Source: Tubiluchus corallicola
Lineage: Eukaryota > Priapulida > Priapulimorpha > Priapulimorphida > Tubiluchidae
Assembly: GCA_030141605.1 (NCBI GenBank)
Contig: JAQGDQ010001021.1
Location: 35,001 to 69,724, forward strand
Length of the DNA stretch: 34,724 nt
Direction of reading: 5' to 3'
Shown here piece after piece: positions 22,561-32,835 of this stretch (position 1 is the stretch's first letter; each line of letters starts with the position of its first letter). The notes beneath the pieces are model-generated. The model was not told the DNA's origin and made no database searches. It saw nothing but the letters and a program-made list of their open reading frames with translations. A program made the position numbers and the translations under genes.

Positions 22561-22958
22561 CTCTGAAAGTGTTATATGACAACTTAGCGTCTTTAGTTTT
22601 TTAGCATTTCAGAATCATAATGCGGTGAGCAATATTTATTACACAAATTAAGTTTTAAAAACGCATAATGGGCACATAAATTAACAAAATTCTTATTTGA
22701 TTTGTAATTTACGGCAATGTGGGATGAGACGGTCAAGATTTTTACACATAAATTAATTCTCTGTTGGATGCACGAGGAATGGAATGACTTTGGAGGCGAT
22801 AAATTCACGGAAATGGACAGAAATGCCACTTTTACTCTCAAGAAACTTATTGGAAACTTTTATAAGCAATTTTATGATGCAAAGACGCTCAAGGTAGTAA
22901 AAGTTTTAAAGTCGCATTTAATTAAATCACTGTCAGTAGGTTAGTAAATTACATTTAA

Positions 22959-23008
22959 TTCATGTGAACTAATAATTAGCTTGCTGGTCTAAATATGCTG
23001 TCTATTAA
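22959..23008. repeat. 50-bp direct repeat, left copy
   Basis: TTCATGTGAAC...CTTGCTGGTCTAAATATGCT, then GTCTATTAA. It recurs at 23533-23582 with about six differences. The element at 23009-23526 lies between them and begins exactly after the TTAA that ends this copy. Confidence 0.85.
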
Positions 23009-23526
23009 AGGAAAACCGGATGATTGTTTAGGCTCAATCTCATTTTATGTTTACTGTCCGAAACGTACATTTTCTTGAGTATAAAAATTAGCAATTGTTT
23101 CTTAAAGTTAATTAACGGCAACAGAACACTATTGCTTACGTCAGAAACTAACCACAATTTGTGCAATGGTAGGCGTCTTCCCTTGCACGGCAAGCATGTT
23201 TGCGTAAGTGTTACAGCACTGTTTAAACGCATGATGTCAGGAAAATGGGCTCTACATCATATGACGTCAGAAACTAACACTGCAGTTCATGATCATGGTA
23301 ATCACGGTATTGCCTTCTATTTGTTGGCCACGCGAATGTGACAAAAAGGCGTCGCTGCCAATCTTAGTAGATTCACTGAGCCGCGCATAGCTTTGAAAGT
23401 TTAACAAAATTTGAGTATTCGAGGTAATAGTTATTTTACCTAAGCCTTGATTTAAAAAAAGCTATTGCAGTTTTCAATATTTTAAAGCATTATGAACTCG
23501 TGTTTACACAATCGTCCGGTTTTCCT
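23009..23526. mobile_element. TTAA-flanked MITE, family R1 relative, 518 bp
   Basis: Exact TTAA at both sides (23005-23008 and 23527-23530). Inverted ends AGGAAAACCGGATGATTGT and AGGAAAACCGGACGATTGT differ once. Interior landmarks (GGATGATT, TTAATTAACGGCA, ACGTCAGAAACTAAC) follow the same order as in the R1 copies at 1592 and 31281, so they belong to one superfamily. ACGTCAGAAACTAAC occurs twice here (about 23139 and 23264). The opposed open frames at 23005-23341 have no known domain. Lies 0.3 kb from Eph exon 1, within intron 1. Confidence 0.82.
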
Positions 23527-23532
23527 TTAATG

Positions 23533-23582
23533 TTCATGCGAACATTAAATTAACTTGCTGGTCAAAATATGCTGTCTATTAA
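23533..23582. repeat. 50-bp direct repeat, right copy
   Basis: Partner of 22959-23008. Without the MITE the two would be head-to-tail units of a 52-bp tandem duplication. Confidence 0.85.
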
Positions 23583-23839
23583 TACCGTCCTTGTATTACA
23601 TAACAGATTACATCTATGTACTATATATATAATCATTTAGCAATCAGAGCATTTCACCGACTTAGGCAGTTTTTGGCTTTCTCTCGAAAATATAATAAAA
23701 TGAGAAGGCATTAACTTCTTAATTCTATTATTTAGACGTCAAAATTCAATATTTTAATCCTTTTACTGGGACCCACTTTCGCATGGGCAATGTCTTTATC
23801 AACGTCTGGCGGCCATGAGAGGGACTTAGGGAACCTTAC

Positions 23840-23906
23840 CTTGGTTAGCCGATGCTAGTGAACACGTCAGCAGAGCACACACACTTGCAAACCACAGCCA
23901 ACACAT
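23840..23906 (-). CDS. Eph: Eph receptor tyrosine kinase, exon 1 coding part (signal peptide)
   Basis: On the minus strand ATG at 23906 has G at -3 and opens MCWLWFASVCALLTC...ASANQ, 22 codons plus one base, ending at a consensus donor (CAAG|GTAAGG, exon end 23840). The residues form a short signal peptide: hydrophobic core, small residues (A-S-A) before a likely cleavage site at ASA|NQ. The single leftover G joins the TC at the start of exon 2 (16675) to make GTC, so the mature protein would begin NQ-VV-LLDTT, close to the N-terminus expected of Eph receptors. Intron 1 is 7164 bp. No in-frame stop separates this ATG from the upstream acceptor, so a longer N-terminus is formally possible but would bury the signal peptide. 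The identification rests mainly on exon 2. Confidence 0.8.
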
Positions 23907-23964
23907 GGCTAAGACGTCTCTTTTTAACCGAGTCTCTCCCCCACTGCGCGGGTTACCTTCAGCT
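23907..23964 (-). other. Eph: Eph 5'-UTR part of exon 1, with upstream acceptor
   Basis: The minus strand before the ATG carries CTCTTTTTTTCAG ending at 23965, an excellent 3' splice site, so at least one non-coding exon should lie upstream (higher coordinates). The same tract could instead be a pyrimidine-rich promoter-proximal element. The upstream exon and transcription start were not located. Confidence 0.55.
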
Positions 23965-24073
23965 CTGAAAAAAAGAGAAACTGTTAGAATGCGAATCATG
24001 CTGTGGTTAGAAATAGATTGGATACACGCGATCGCCTTAGTTTTCAGCTTTCCTTTTTCTATTTGATTATTAA

Positions 24074-24609
24074 CCCTTATAGGGTCACGATTTTTTACAA
24101 CCGATTTTGGTAACCGGGAGGTAAAAAAATTACCCCCACCATAATTCGTAAATTACTTTTGATAAACCGCCGTGTTTCATTAGTAAACAGCAACAGCATA
24201 TTTTGTCGTTATGCTGACCACCGTAGGATACATTATACCTCGGCTTAAAGACATGTGACTTACTAGTAATACGAAATTTAAATTCACTTAGTTACGTTCC
24301 CTTATCTATGCTGGAATAACTGTAGACAACCGACATTGCTAGCGCATGTGCAAAAATCATTGTTATTTTGAATTTATTGTCTACTACTTTCTTCTTTTAG
24401 GTGGAGTAATTTGAGTAACTGACATTTTGTTTTATCAGATACATCGCCCGTATAATGTATAGACAAGCGAAGTAAAGTTTCGACAATTTTAAAAAATCGA
24501 CATATTGCATTTTCACTTTTATTTCGTGGTTTAGACAATGCGTCTAAGGGTGAAATGCAAAAAAACCGGTCTGGGGGTAATTTTTTACCACCCGGTGACC
24601 CTATAAGGG
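24074..24609. mobile_element. piggyBac-type MITE, 536 bp
   Basis: Exact TTAA flanks (24070-24073, 24610-24613). The ends CCCTTATAGGGTCAC match perfectly when inverted. Further inward, GGTAACCGGGAGGTAAAAAA-TTACCCCC pairs with GGGGGTAATTTTTTACCACC-CGGT near the right end. A 96-codon minus frame (24374-24664) runs out past the right border; no transposase motif is evident. Lies about 110 bp upstream of Eph exon 1. Confidence 0.87.
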
Positions 24610-24613
24610 TTAA

Positions 24614-24783
24614 GGTATGACTCCAATGCGCGTAATGCATATACAACCATTTATATTTAAACACGTGGAAGTGTTTCCATGTGTACGCAACGCGTATTCC
24701 ATGATGAATGATGCGTGATACGTATTGACTCGAACGTGATGGCTAGCATTCGAATACGCATTACGCGCACATGGAGTCGTACC
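24614..24783. mobile_element. Second TTAA-flanked MITE sharing a TTAA with its neighbour, 170 bp
   Basis: Flanked by TTAA (24610-24613, shared with the element at 24074-24609) and TTAA (24784-24787). Inverted ends of about 30 bases: GGTATGACTCCAATGCGCGT, AATGC and, inverted, GGTACGACTCCATGTGCGCG, TAATGC, with three or so differences. Termini begin GG, not CCC, so it is a separate family. CpG-rich compared with surroundings. No coding capacity. Confidence 0.8.
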
Positions 24784-24787
24784 TTAA

Positions 24788-25004
24788 CGCGTAACTTCTT
24801 TAAACTGTCTTTAAAATGCGGCACATGTAAGAACATTTCACGCAAAAAAGTAGACAACAAGACTGTAGACATTTATTAATGTTACAAAGCGAATGAGTAC
24901 ACGTCTTATCGAAGTGCGAATTTCTCTCAATGTTGGATTCGCGTAGCAGCAGACCTGATTACCTAGAAATACAGTGAGCCTCGTAGTATTTAATAAGTAG
25001 TAGT
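24788..25004. other. No gene recognised
   Basis: Unique-looking sequence. Any 5' non-coding exon of Eph could lie here or farther on, but none is identifiable. Confidence 0.3.
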
Positions 25005-25500
25005 AGTAGTAGTAAAATCTTTATTTGCCATTTTAAAAACATCAACCATCATAATAAAAGACAGACAATCAGTGTTAGTTCATATATAAAAACATAAACT
25101 GTTCTGGGCAAATGCGTCTGGTGCAAGCTAAACTATAAGTGCAAGTAGAAATTCAAAAATAAAATATAAACTAGTTTAGTAAGGTCTAGGAAAATGAAAT
25201 TATGATTTGAGTAAGTATCATCGTGTTCGTATGTCGGATATTCAAAACGAGTCATTAAATGTTTTTTTAATTTAGACTTGAATAATAAAGAGCTGCCGTG
25301 TTTTAGTGATGTCGGTAATGAATTCCAAAGTTTTATTGCTTGCTTAGTGATGGAATTCTTTCCATCTTGATTGTTCGTTCTAATGTTTCTTAAATGTAGT
25401 GTTCTGTTGTTCATACTGGGATTTTCAAGAAGTGGGAGCTTATTGTTTTTGAAAGGAGAATTAATAATGTTGATCATATAACAAATAATCATAGATCAAT
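25005..25500 (-). mobile_element. LINE family L1st: ORF2 C-terminus, 3' UTR and (TAC)n tail (minus copy)
   Basis: Read on the minus strand: open frame 25492-25133, then 3' UTR ending GGCAAATAAAGATTTTACTACTAC at about 25005. The frame contains NIRTNNQDGKNSITKQAIKL directly followed by WNSLPTSLKHGSSLLFKSKL and KKHL. (R)TN...S-I-x-x-x-(A/G)-x-KLWNSLP-x-x-(I/L)K-x-x-x-S-x-x-x-FK-x-x-LK-x-(Y/H)L is the C-terminal consensus of CR1/Jockey-type ORF2. RT and endonuclease are missing, so it is a 5'-truncated copy. Its inverted partner is at 26250-26625. Confidence 0.85.
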
Positions 25501-26249
25501 GCAAAAATCTGGAAGGTTAAAAACGTCCAGCGTGTGTAAGGTTTCAGGTTTTTATTTAGTTAGCATAAACCCAAACGTAAACATACGCTATCACCAATAA
25601 AAAATAAATACAGGCATTACACTGCGTCAATGTAACGCTACAATACAAATTTCAGATTTAATACTCTAATTTTTGTTGAAATTTAAAAATTAAACAGAGA
25701 AATCGGATTTAATCGCGCATTTATTCAAGGTCTTCTTAAGCCCGAACCAATTATCTAAAGATTAAAACTGCTGATAATTTCGACAATTTGACTTATTCAC
25801 GAATTCAACTTAACTTGAACATTTCGTTTCGCATTTTGTTTCGCGATTACCAAGACCCTACAGTAAAAATTGATGAAAATCCCCAAAGAAACGTTTCGAA
25901 AAACGCACATCAGGAAGTTCGCTACATAGACAATGGAGCCATAAAAACTTACACAAGTCATAAACTGCTCAGCAACAAAGTTAGCCGTATCTACAGTTGC
26001 ATGACAAGTTGGGATTTTATCCTGATAGGAAAATTTCTGCGCAAACAGGATTCCTAATCGCCTATCAGTGCAACAAAGTACTGTTGTTAGACCACAAAGC
26101 ACTGCATTTCATGACTTGCATGGCAATTTTCAGATTATCACAAAAATCACAACTGCGTACTGCCATACAGCAGCAAGCCAATAACAGTGCTGTACTATTT
26201 TGTAGCAAAAGATAACGGTAACTGAGTTGAAGTTTTACGTCAAATCACG
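25501..26249. other. Spacer between inverted LINE copies
   Basis: AT-rich. The overlapping frames at 25788-26215 on both strands have no motif. I see no gene. Confidence 0.4.
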
Positions 26250-26625
26250 CTATCTTAGAAATCTATTACTCAGCAAGCAGTACAACTTTGGAATTCATTA
26301 CCGACAGCACTAAAACACAGCAGCTCTTTATCAATATTCAAGTCTAAATTAAAAAAAAAACATTTAGTGACTCGTTTTGAATATCCGACATACGAACACG
26401 ATGATATTTACTCAAATCATAATTTCATTTTTCCTAGACCTTACTAAACTAGTTTATATTTTATTTTTGAATTTCTAGTTGCACTTATAGTTTAGCTTGC
26501 ACCAGACGGATTTGCCCAGAACAGTGTATGTTTTTATATGAACTAACACTGATTGTCTGTCTTTTAATATGATGGTCAATGTTTTTAAAATGGCAAATAA
26601 AGATTTTACTACTACTACTACTACA
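26250..26625 (+). mobile_element. LINE family L1st: plus-strand copy with (TAC)n tail
   Basis: Translates as ITQQAVQLWNSLPTALKHSS, SLSIFKSKLKKKHLVTRFEY, then PTYEHDDIYSNHNFI to a stop near 26450. It continues as 3' UTR to AATAAAGATTTTACTACTAC (tail to about 26625). Closely related to the minus copy at 25005-25500. The copy starts inside the KLWNSLP segment, so it is more truncated. Confidence 0.85.
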
Positions 26626-27185
26626 TAATACTCGCTATAATGATTACCAACTCAGTTTCTGCAGAACCAATATTGCAAAACATTTCATTAGCCATAGCGG
26701 ACCTAAACTCCACCCAATGTAAAGTACCAGTGTAACATGTACCGCTTTAAAACGTCAGTTAAACGATATCTGTTTGCTTATTATATAAACTAGTCTTAAT
26801 AACCACCTACTGTTCCTGTGTGACACAAGTCACAACTTTGCGTTCTTTTTAAGTAGAATCCAGAGTGCTTCGTCATCTCATGAGCCGAATCTCCACAAGC
26901 CACTCTTCCTACCCTTTTGATGATTCTTTTATCCATCACTTCTCTCCTTACTTTGCACAACTCTTTTTTTAAATTGCCTAAATACCTTCGCTTTTTTGTT
27001 CTTTTTTTCTGAGTATTTGGACGTGTTTATAATGGTGCCAGCACCTAACAAGTTCTACTTCTGGTTCTTGCCATTTATTATATACACGCTGTCATATAAT
27101 CATTATTATTAATATCTATTTTTTCCCAGTGTTTCTTGATATTGTATTTGTATTTAAATTTCCAAATAAATTTATTATTATAATC
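26626..27185 (+). mobile_element. LINE family L2nd: ORF2 C-terminus, 3' UTR and tail
   Basis: From 26626 the frame reads HNTRYNDYQLSFCRTNIAKH then FISHSGPKL, matching the H-x-T-R...R-T-N-x-x-K...(F/Y)-x-GPKLWN block of LINE ORF2. After a frame break the end reads MYRFKTSVKRYLFAYYIN and stops at about 26792. The 3' UTR is the one shared with 20497-20905 and ends AATAAATTTATTATTAT. It starts directly at the (TAC)n tail of the preceding LINE, so one inserted at the end of the other. Confidence 0.82.
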
Positions 27186-27429
27186 ACTTCTGTCCGTATT
27201 AATGGGGAAACCATCATTCTGTCTCGTTATCTTTTTGCCCATCTGTTATTTCATTCATGTAATTTTGTGTTTTTCTTATAAAACAATGAAAAACGTATGA
27301 TCATACTTACATCAATATATACACATAGCCTGTAAACGCATCCTCAAATGCACAAAATTGTGAAAATTTATTTTACAGAACTATACGTTTACTTTGAATT
27401 TGAAATACCGTTTTTTTACAGTTTAGCGC

Positions 27430-27459
27430 GTTAATCTCGTAGCGACTAACGAGATTAAC
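27430..27459. repeat. Perfect 11-bp hairpin
   Basis: GTTAATCTCGT and ACGAGATTAAC enclose an 8-base loop. A weaker CTCGA...TCGAG pair follows at once (27459-27478). Could be the remnant end of a mobile element, a protein-binding palindrome or chance; no partner TIR was found. Confidence 0.6.
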
Positions 27460-27502
27460 TCGAGAAAATTAATTCGAGAATAATGTGGCAAATTGTAAAA
27501 AA

Positions 27503-27931
27503 TAATTTTCCAGCAACTGCACACTTACGTTATTTCACAAGCAACGTGATTTTGTTAACCTAAGCAACATTCACGAGGCAGCAAAACTGTTTAAATTTGT
27601 AAGAAATTGCCGTTCTGTTACCGGTAGAAAAAACAGCATAAATACTTATGTGACAGAGACGAGTGAAAGCGACGAGTCAAAACTTGTCACAACGTACAGT
27701 AGGTACAGTAGAATGAGAAATGTCGCATGCCGAAACTCAGGCTTTTCACTGCAGGAGTCTCGCAACACGCAAACGACTAATGCTAAAAACTTAAAGGTAA
27801 TGTCGGAAAGAAAAATTAACAATAGACGTAGATATAGACGAATGATTCTGTTAATGAAAGATCTAGCACAACGTCGCATTGTACATTTATCTAAGAAAAA
27901 AACAATTACTATATCCCTTAATTATAGCTAA
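27503..27931 (+). other. 143-codon open frame of unknown nature
   Basis: Open without stop from a stop at about 27500 to TAA before 27932, with a splice-acceptor-like TAATTTTCCAG at its start. An ATG at 27650 would give 93 residues, acidic/Ser-rich at first (TETSESDES), then strongly basic (RKINNRRRYRRM). No known domain. By length alone it could be chance in DNA of this composition. Kept only as a candidate. Confidence 0.2.
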
Positions 27932-28675
27932 CTACGGTACTTACTTTCGTAACCCGATCGGAAAACAAATAAAGCAAAGATTAATCCAAGTTCTCGATAA
28001 CTAGATGTTGTTTTAATCACGAGTGAGTTATTAAACTCTATAATTCCATAAAACAGTAGATCGCTACAAAACGTACACACAACCAACTGCTAGCACAACC
28101 ACTGAATGAATGAAAGTAAACTCAAATCACGCATAGCGCACGATACAGTAAGCACTTCTAGGCCACGCCTCCGTTGCCGTGCCAACGGGGTGACAGGCAG
28201 CTACCGGCAGAATGCTTGGTCAAGGTGTATTTCGCTTAATCCTATTATAATGCTAATACGAAGGCAGGCTCAAAGGCAGGACTATTCCAAATCGGTGAGT
28301 TGGAAAACGCCTGGACATTAGTTTGCAGAAACAATAGCCCGGCCAAAACGAAACACGACGGACAGCGGTTAAAATTGCATTGACATTCCAAACCTGGACG
28401 GATAATGATAGGCTTGAACAAAGTTGACTTTAAACACAAGCACGTGTTGAGGGCTGAATAATTCCGAGAGCAGTCATTCGAATCTAATGATTTAACGAAG
28501 CATGCAGAAAGGGTCAAGCATTAAGTCTGGTTCACTCGCTTTATTTAAACTCGGCAAAATTCTCAATCAGGTTCCCGCAAAATGGCCAATCTCGGCATCT
28601 TGGGGAAAACATTTTTCTTATCTAGTTGTAACACTTGAACTGGTTGTTATAATCATGTAAAAAGTAACTTAAATT
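27932..28675. other. No gene recognised; possible regulatory DNA
   Basis: 28080-28600 is non-repetitive and less AT-rich than its neighbours. The 90-codon minus frame at 28245-28517 has no recognisable domain. Confidence 0.25.
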
Positions 28676-28853
28676 TGGAGAATAAATGTTACAGCAACAC
28701 CGATACTACTACAGCCGCTGCCACCACCACCACCACCACTACTGTTATTACGAATTATCTACTACTAGTACTACTGCTGCCGCTACTGCTACTTACTACG
28801 ACGATGACTACTACCGCTGCACCTGCTGCTGCTGTTACTGCTAAAACTACTAC

Positions 28854-29128
<275 letters not shown>

Positions 29129-29129
<1 letters not shown>

Positions 29130-29529
29130 ACTACCGTACCGTACAAATGTATAAAACACACACACTTCTGCGTCAGTAGCTGACTACTAAACTTATCACG
29201 CTACATCACATCTCTGCAAAATTCAGGATTCACCCATTCCGGCACCAGCATTAAACTTCAGTAGGTTTTAAATAAGTAATTTGCAATCTCGACAGAATTT
29301 TTAACGTTTTTTCCCATAAATCGAACTGAGGTGCAGAAAGCTATTGCCCGCAGGTGTATCCCATGCTATCCTGATTGAAAAATTCCATTAATGTGGCTTT
29401 TAATGTCCTGGCAAATATTTTGCTGAAGTTTTATGTGCTTGCATTAAAACACGAACTTTCCCGTGAGTGGCCTGCCTCAAGCGGCTGTTCTGTATCCTAT
29501 GCTAATTGTGTAGTTTGCATATAGTTACC
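29129..29529. other. No gene recognised
   Basis: Unique-looking, moderate GC. No open frame or repeat of note. Confidence 0.35.
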
Positions 29530-29705
29530 TTTTACTAATGTCTAATGTAATCTTGTAGTAAAACTTGTCAGCTTGTGTAGTTATAGTCTATTCTTACTGT
29601 AAATGTTTTTGTAAATAATGTATAAAGTCTGTTGTGGTGAGGATCCTAAATCATGTTGTTCAAACTGTCTGATCCAATCCTATAATAAATTATGTTTAAA
29701 CTAAA
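29530..29705 (+). repeat. LINE-3'-UTR-like block
   Basis: Shares its first ~50 bases with 1-56 and ends CCTATAATAAATTATGTTT with an A-rich edge. Structure suggests a retrotransposon 3' end, but there is no coding part to prove it. Confidence 0.5.
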
Positions 29706-30018
29706 CTAATTTTTACTTGATTTCTGATCAATTATTTATTTATTTACTTACTTATTAATTAATCAGTTCATTAATTTAATATTTATTTATTTATTATACG
29801 TTATTTAATAAGATTTAATAAAATTAATTGATTTATTGATTTATTATTTAATAAATTTTTATTTATTTAATTATTTGTTTATTATTTGTTATTTAATAAG
29901 TATTATTTATTAAATTCTTTTGTTTATTTCATTAATTCATTTATTAATTTATTATTTATTATTTAATAAACTATTATTCATTTTATTTATTTATTTGTTT
30001 GTTTGTTTGTTTGTTTGT

Positions 30019-30085
<67 letters not shown>

Positions 30086-30090
30086 TTGCA
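29706..30090. repeat. AT-rich low-complexity tract with (TTTA)n and (TTTG)n
   Basis: Degenerate TTTA/TTAA repeats becoming a clean (GTTT)n then (ATTT)n run at 29993-30087. Confidence 0.95.
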
Positions 30091-30706
30091 TAGTCCATTG
30101 ATACAAATGATTACTCTAGTATAATCATCGCGAGCGTCACGCCAATGTTCCAGGTTTATTGCACTTTAATTGGTCATTTGGCAGAAACTTTTTGACATGG
30201 ACGTTTTAATTACTGGCATTAAAATGCGCTGGGCAGGTGCGCCTCCAAGAAGCGTGTTTTCCTTACGTGTAAATCGGGAGAAGTTAGGGTAAGCTTATTT
30301 TTACTCTCAGTCTGCACTGTGTGCTGTGGCAGTCTGTGGACCATGGGTGGTCTTAGATCCAGTTTGAATAAGATTTTTTACTAGCGAGGTCAAGATAACT
30401 AAACAGATGATGCTGCTGTAGCTGAAAAATTGCCAAAAATAGAACATCTAATTAACTCGTCGGCACTCTTCTTGGAGAACCTGTCCTAAAATATATCCCA
30501 CACCATCGTGTGGCCCTGTTCTTCCTCTTTCTAAAGAGCCCTATATCTCCTTTCGAGAGTCCCATCAGGCGCCGCTAGAACGTTTTTTCTATAAACTGTT
30601 CGACCGAAATTTCGTAAGAATCCCGAGTTGGTCCGGGAAAACGCCCGTTGCGGGGGGCTATAACAATTGCTGTAGCTGAGAAATAACTTCATGGAAGAAG
30701 ATGTCA
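30091..30706. other. No gene recognised
   Basis: Non-repetitive. 30540-30650 is relatively GC-rich (GGCGCCGC, CGGGGGGC). No coding signal. Confidence 0.3.
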
Positions 30707-31095
30707 AAACTAGTTCTGCAGAAAATCATACTGCTTTAAAAAATAGAGAATAATAATCAAAAATAACGATCAAATGCAGAATATAGAAATTTTGATCTGA
30801 AATGGTATTTGCCACTTATTTATTTGATTTGATAAACGTAACAATGACAGATTTGGATGTAATGTCAACGGTATCGAATGCCATCTGTACTATATGATAA
30901 AACAAGTTGTGCAAAAAATCATACTGCTACAAAAAATAGAGAACACAGAATAGTATTTTGACGAGGAAATACAGAATATAGAAATTTTGATCCGAATTGG
31001 TTTTTGCCACTTATTTATTTGATTTGATACACGTAGGAATTACAGATTTGGATGTAATGTCAGCTATATCGAATGTCATCTGTCTATTGTACAGA
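30707..31095. repeat. 192-bp tandem duplication
   Basis: AAAACTAGTTCTGCAGAAAATC (30707) recurs as AAAACAAGTTGTGCAAAAAATC (30899). Both units carry CAGAATATAGAAATTTTGAT, GCCACTTATTTATTTGATTT and AGATTTGGATGTAATGTCA. Older than the other duplications, judging by substitutions and small indels. Confidence 0.88.
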
Positions 31096-31280
31096 TACAA
31101 CACTGCAGAATTTGTTAAATAAATTAATATCTTAATTTCATATGACATAAATAAATAAATGAACAGTAAATACATCTGTACGTATCATTCTTATTCCTTG
31201 GCGATTCTTTGCACAACTAATACGCGACAAACAGTTGTTGGAGATGCAGATGGATCTTAAAATCCTCGTCAAGGGCCTAA

Positions 31281-31780
31281 GGAAAAATCCAGTATGATTT
31301 TTCATATACTACCCCATTTTCAAGTCATACATTTTAACACAGTTAATACTGCAAAAGCGTTTCTGATAATTAAATAACAGATTAAGAACTTAATTAACGG
31401 CAGGCGAGCACAACTGTTGATGACATCACAAACTAACATAATTTTCTACAGCAAAATATTCCACGAGCGTGTTGCACGTGTTTGCGAAAGCGCAAATTGA
31501 AGTACAATGCCACTGTAAGATATTCAGTGTGTTGTGCTAAAATTCGGACAGTTTTAAGATAAAAATTCAAATTTCAAATTTACTGCTGTACTAACGCATG
31601 AGCTGTGGAATGTGTGTTGTTCGTCACAAACTAACGCTTCTGAACTGACAGGCACACCGAATTCTTTCTGTAAAACGCTTTCCGAAATGCGAAGAGCTAG
31701 TGGCGCGAACGCGAAATTGCATTTGCGCGGTAACAATTGCTTCACGCAGGTCATTCTTTGAAAAATTGTGTGTGTTTCCT
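31281..31780 (+). mobile_element. Dispersed repeat family R1, copy B
   Basis: Direct-orientation match to 1592-2045 with the same landmarks. Putative borders are CTAA (31277-31280) and TTCA (31781-31784), each one base from TTAA. The left end GGAAAAATCCAGTATGATTT and the right end (GTGTGTTTCCT) are loosely inverted, as in the 23009-23526 element. The 66-codon minus frame is chance. Confidence 0.65.
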
Positions 31781-31784
31781 TTCA

Positions 31785-32354
31785 ATATTTTAAAGAATAG
31801 GTTGTTTAGACTTACAGCTTAGCATTGGATCCGGTTTTGCTTTAAAATTGACAAGCTGGCTAAGCTTAATGCTTCTAAATTATTCACAGCTTCATGGTGT
31901 ACAAACACTAGACACCTATTAACACAATTAATATAATTATTACTATTTAACATGACAAAACAAACACTTCCCATGGCACCTTTGATGTATGACCGACAAT
32001 TGTGCCTCACCGTTTAGTAGTAAAGAGTCAAATAGACCTAAACTTTATGAACAACTACACCCAATTGCTAGCACGTGTATCCAATCTGTGAGTTCGTAAT
32101 CATTAGCTAACACGCAAACGTTTCTTGGCATATTAGGGGAAAATTAGATAAAGGCAGTAAAGTTGTATATCATTTACCAGTAACTTTATTAGTGATAGGG
32201 TATACCCTGTTTATTGCTGCAATAAAGCTTTAGCATGCTTACCAAACACGTGCTAAGTTTCCTCATTACCCCTGTGATTAGAAAATGATATGTCTTTATG
32301 GCAGTGGTCGCTGCTTGAAACTTCCCTTCTAGTGGACAAGTTACGTTCAGGGCC
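31785..32354. other. No gene recognised
   Basis: AT-rich. Nothing recognisable on either strand. Confidence 0.35.
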
Positions 32355-32835
32355 TATTTCAGCCTACGCGAGGCCCGGGGAAGTGGGGCGTGTGAGGCCC
32401 CATCGGGAGGGGGGGTAGGTGTGAGGGGGGGGGGCGAAGCGCCGGGGGGCGGCGGTCACTACCATGGTTGGCGCCCAGAAAATTTTTGAACTGCTATTTT
32501 CGAAGAGAAAATATGGAGTTATACAGTTGTTAAAGGAAAGAACAATTGAAAGAAAAACTGCTTTATTCTCAAGACCAGTTCTAATACTCGTCAATACTGG
32601 CAAGCGGCGCGAGTGCGGCAAGAGAGAGAGAGAGAGAGAGGGGGGAGCGAGAGAGAGAGAGAGAGAGAAAGAGAGGGTGAGAGAGAGAGAGAGAGGGGGG
32701 GAGCGAGAGAGAGAGAGAGGAGGCAGTATGTTCGCATAAAGCAAAAAAATGTTACCTTGGCGCGAGGCCCCCTGGAAAGTATCCCCACTCCCCCCCCCCC
32801 CTTGAAATACGGGGAACTTCCCCGGAACTTACGTT
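32355..32835. repeat. GC-rich, purine-rich repeat block
   Basis: Similar GC-rich segments sit at both sides: CGCGAGGCCCGGGGAAGT (about 32368) and GCGCGAGGCCCCCTGGAAAG (about 32760), direct repeats with a few differences. Between them are G runs and interrupted (GA)n tracts (32621-32720). Likely a mobile or satellite fragment of unknown class. Arg-Glu frames are artefacts. Confidence 0.5.

Noticed and set aside
24374-24664. 96-codon minus frame
   Set aside because: Runs across the right end of a MITE into the neighbouring one; no transposase motif and not bounded by the element.
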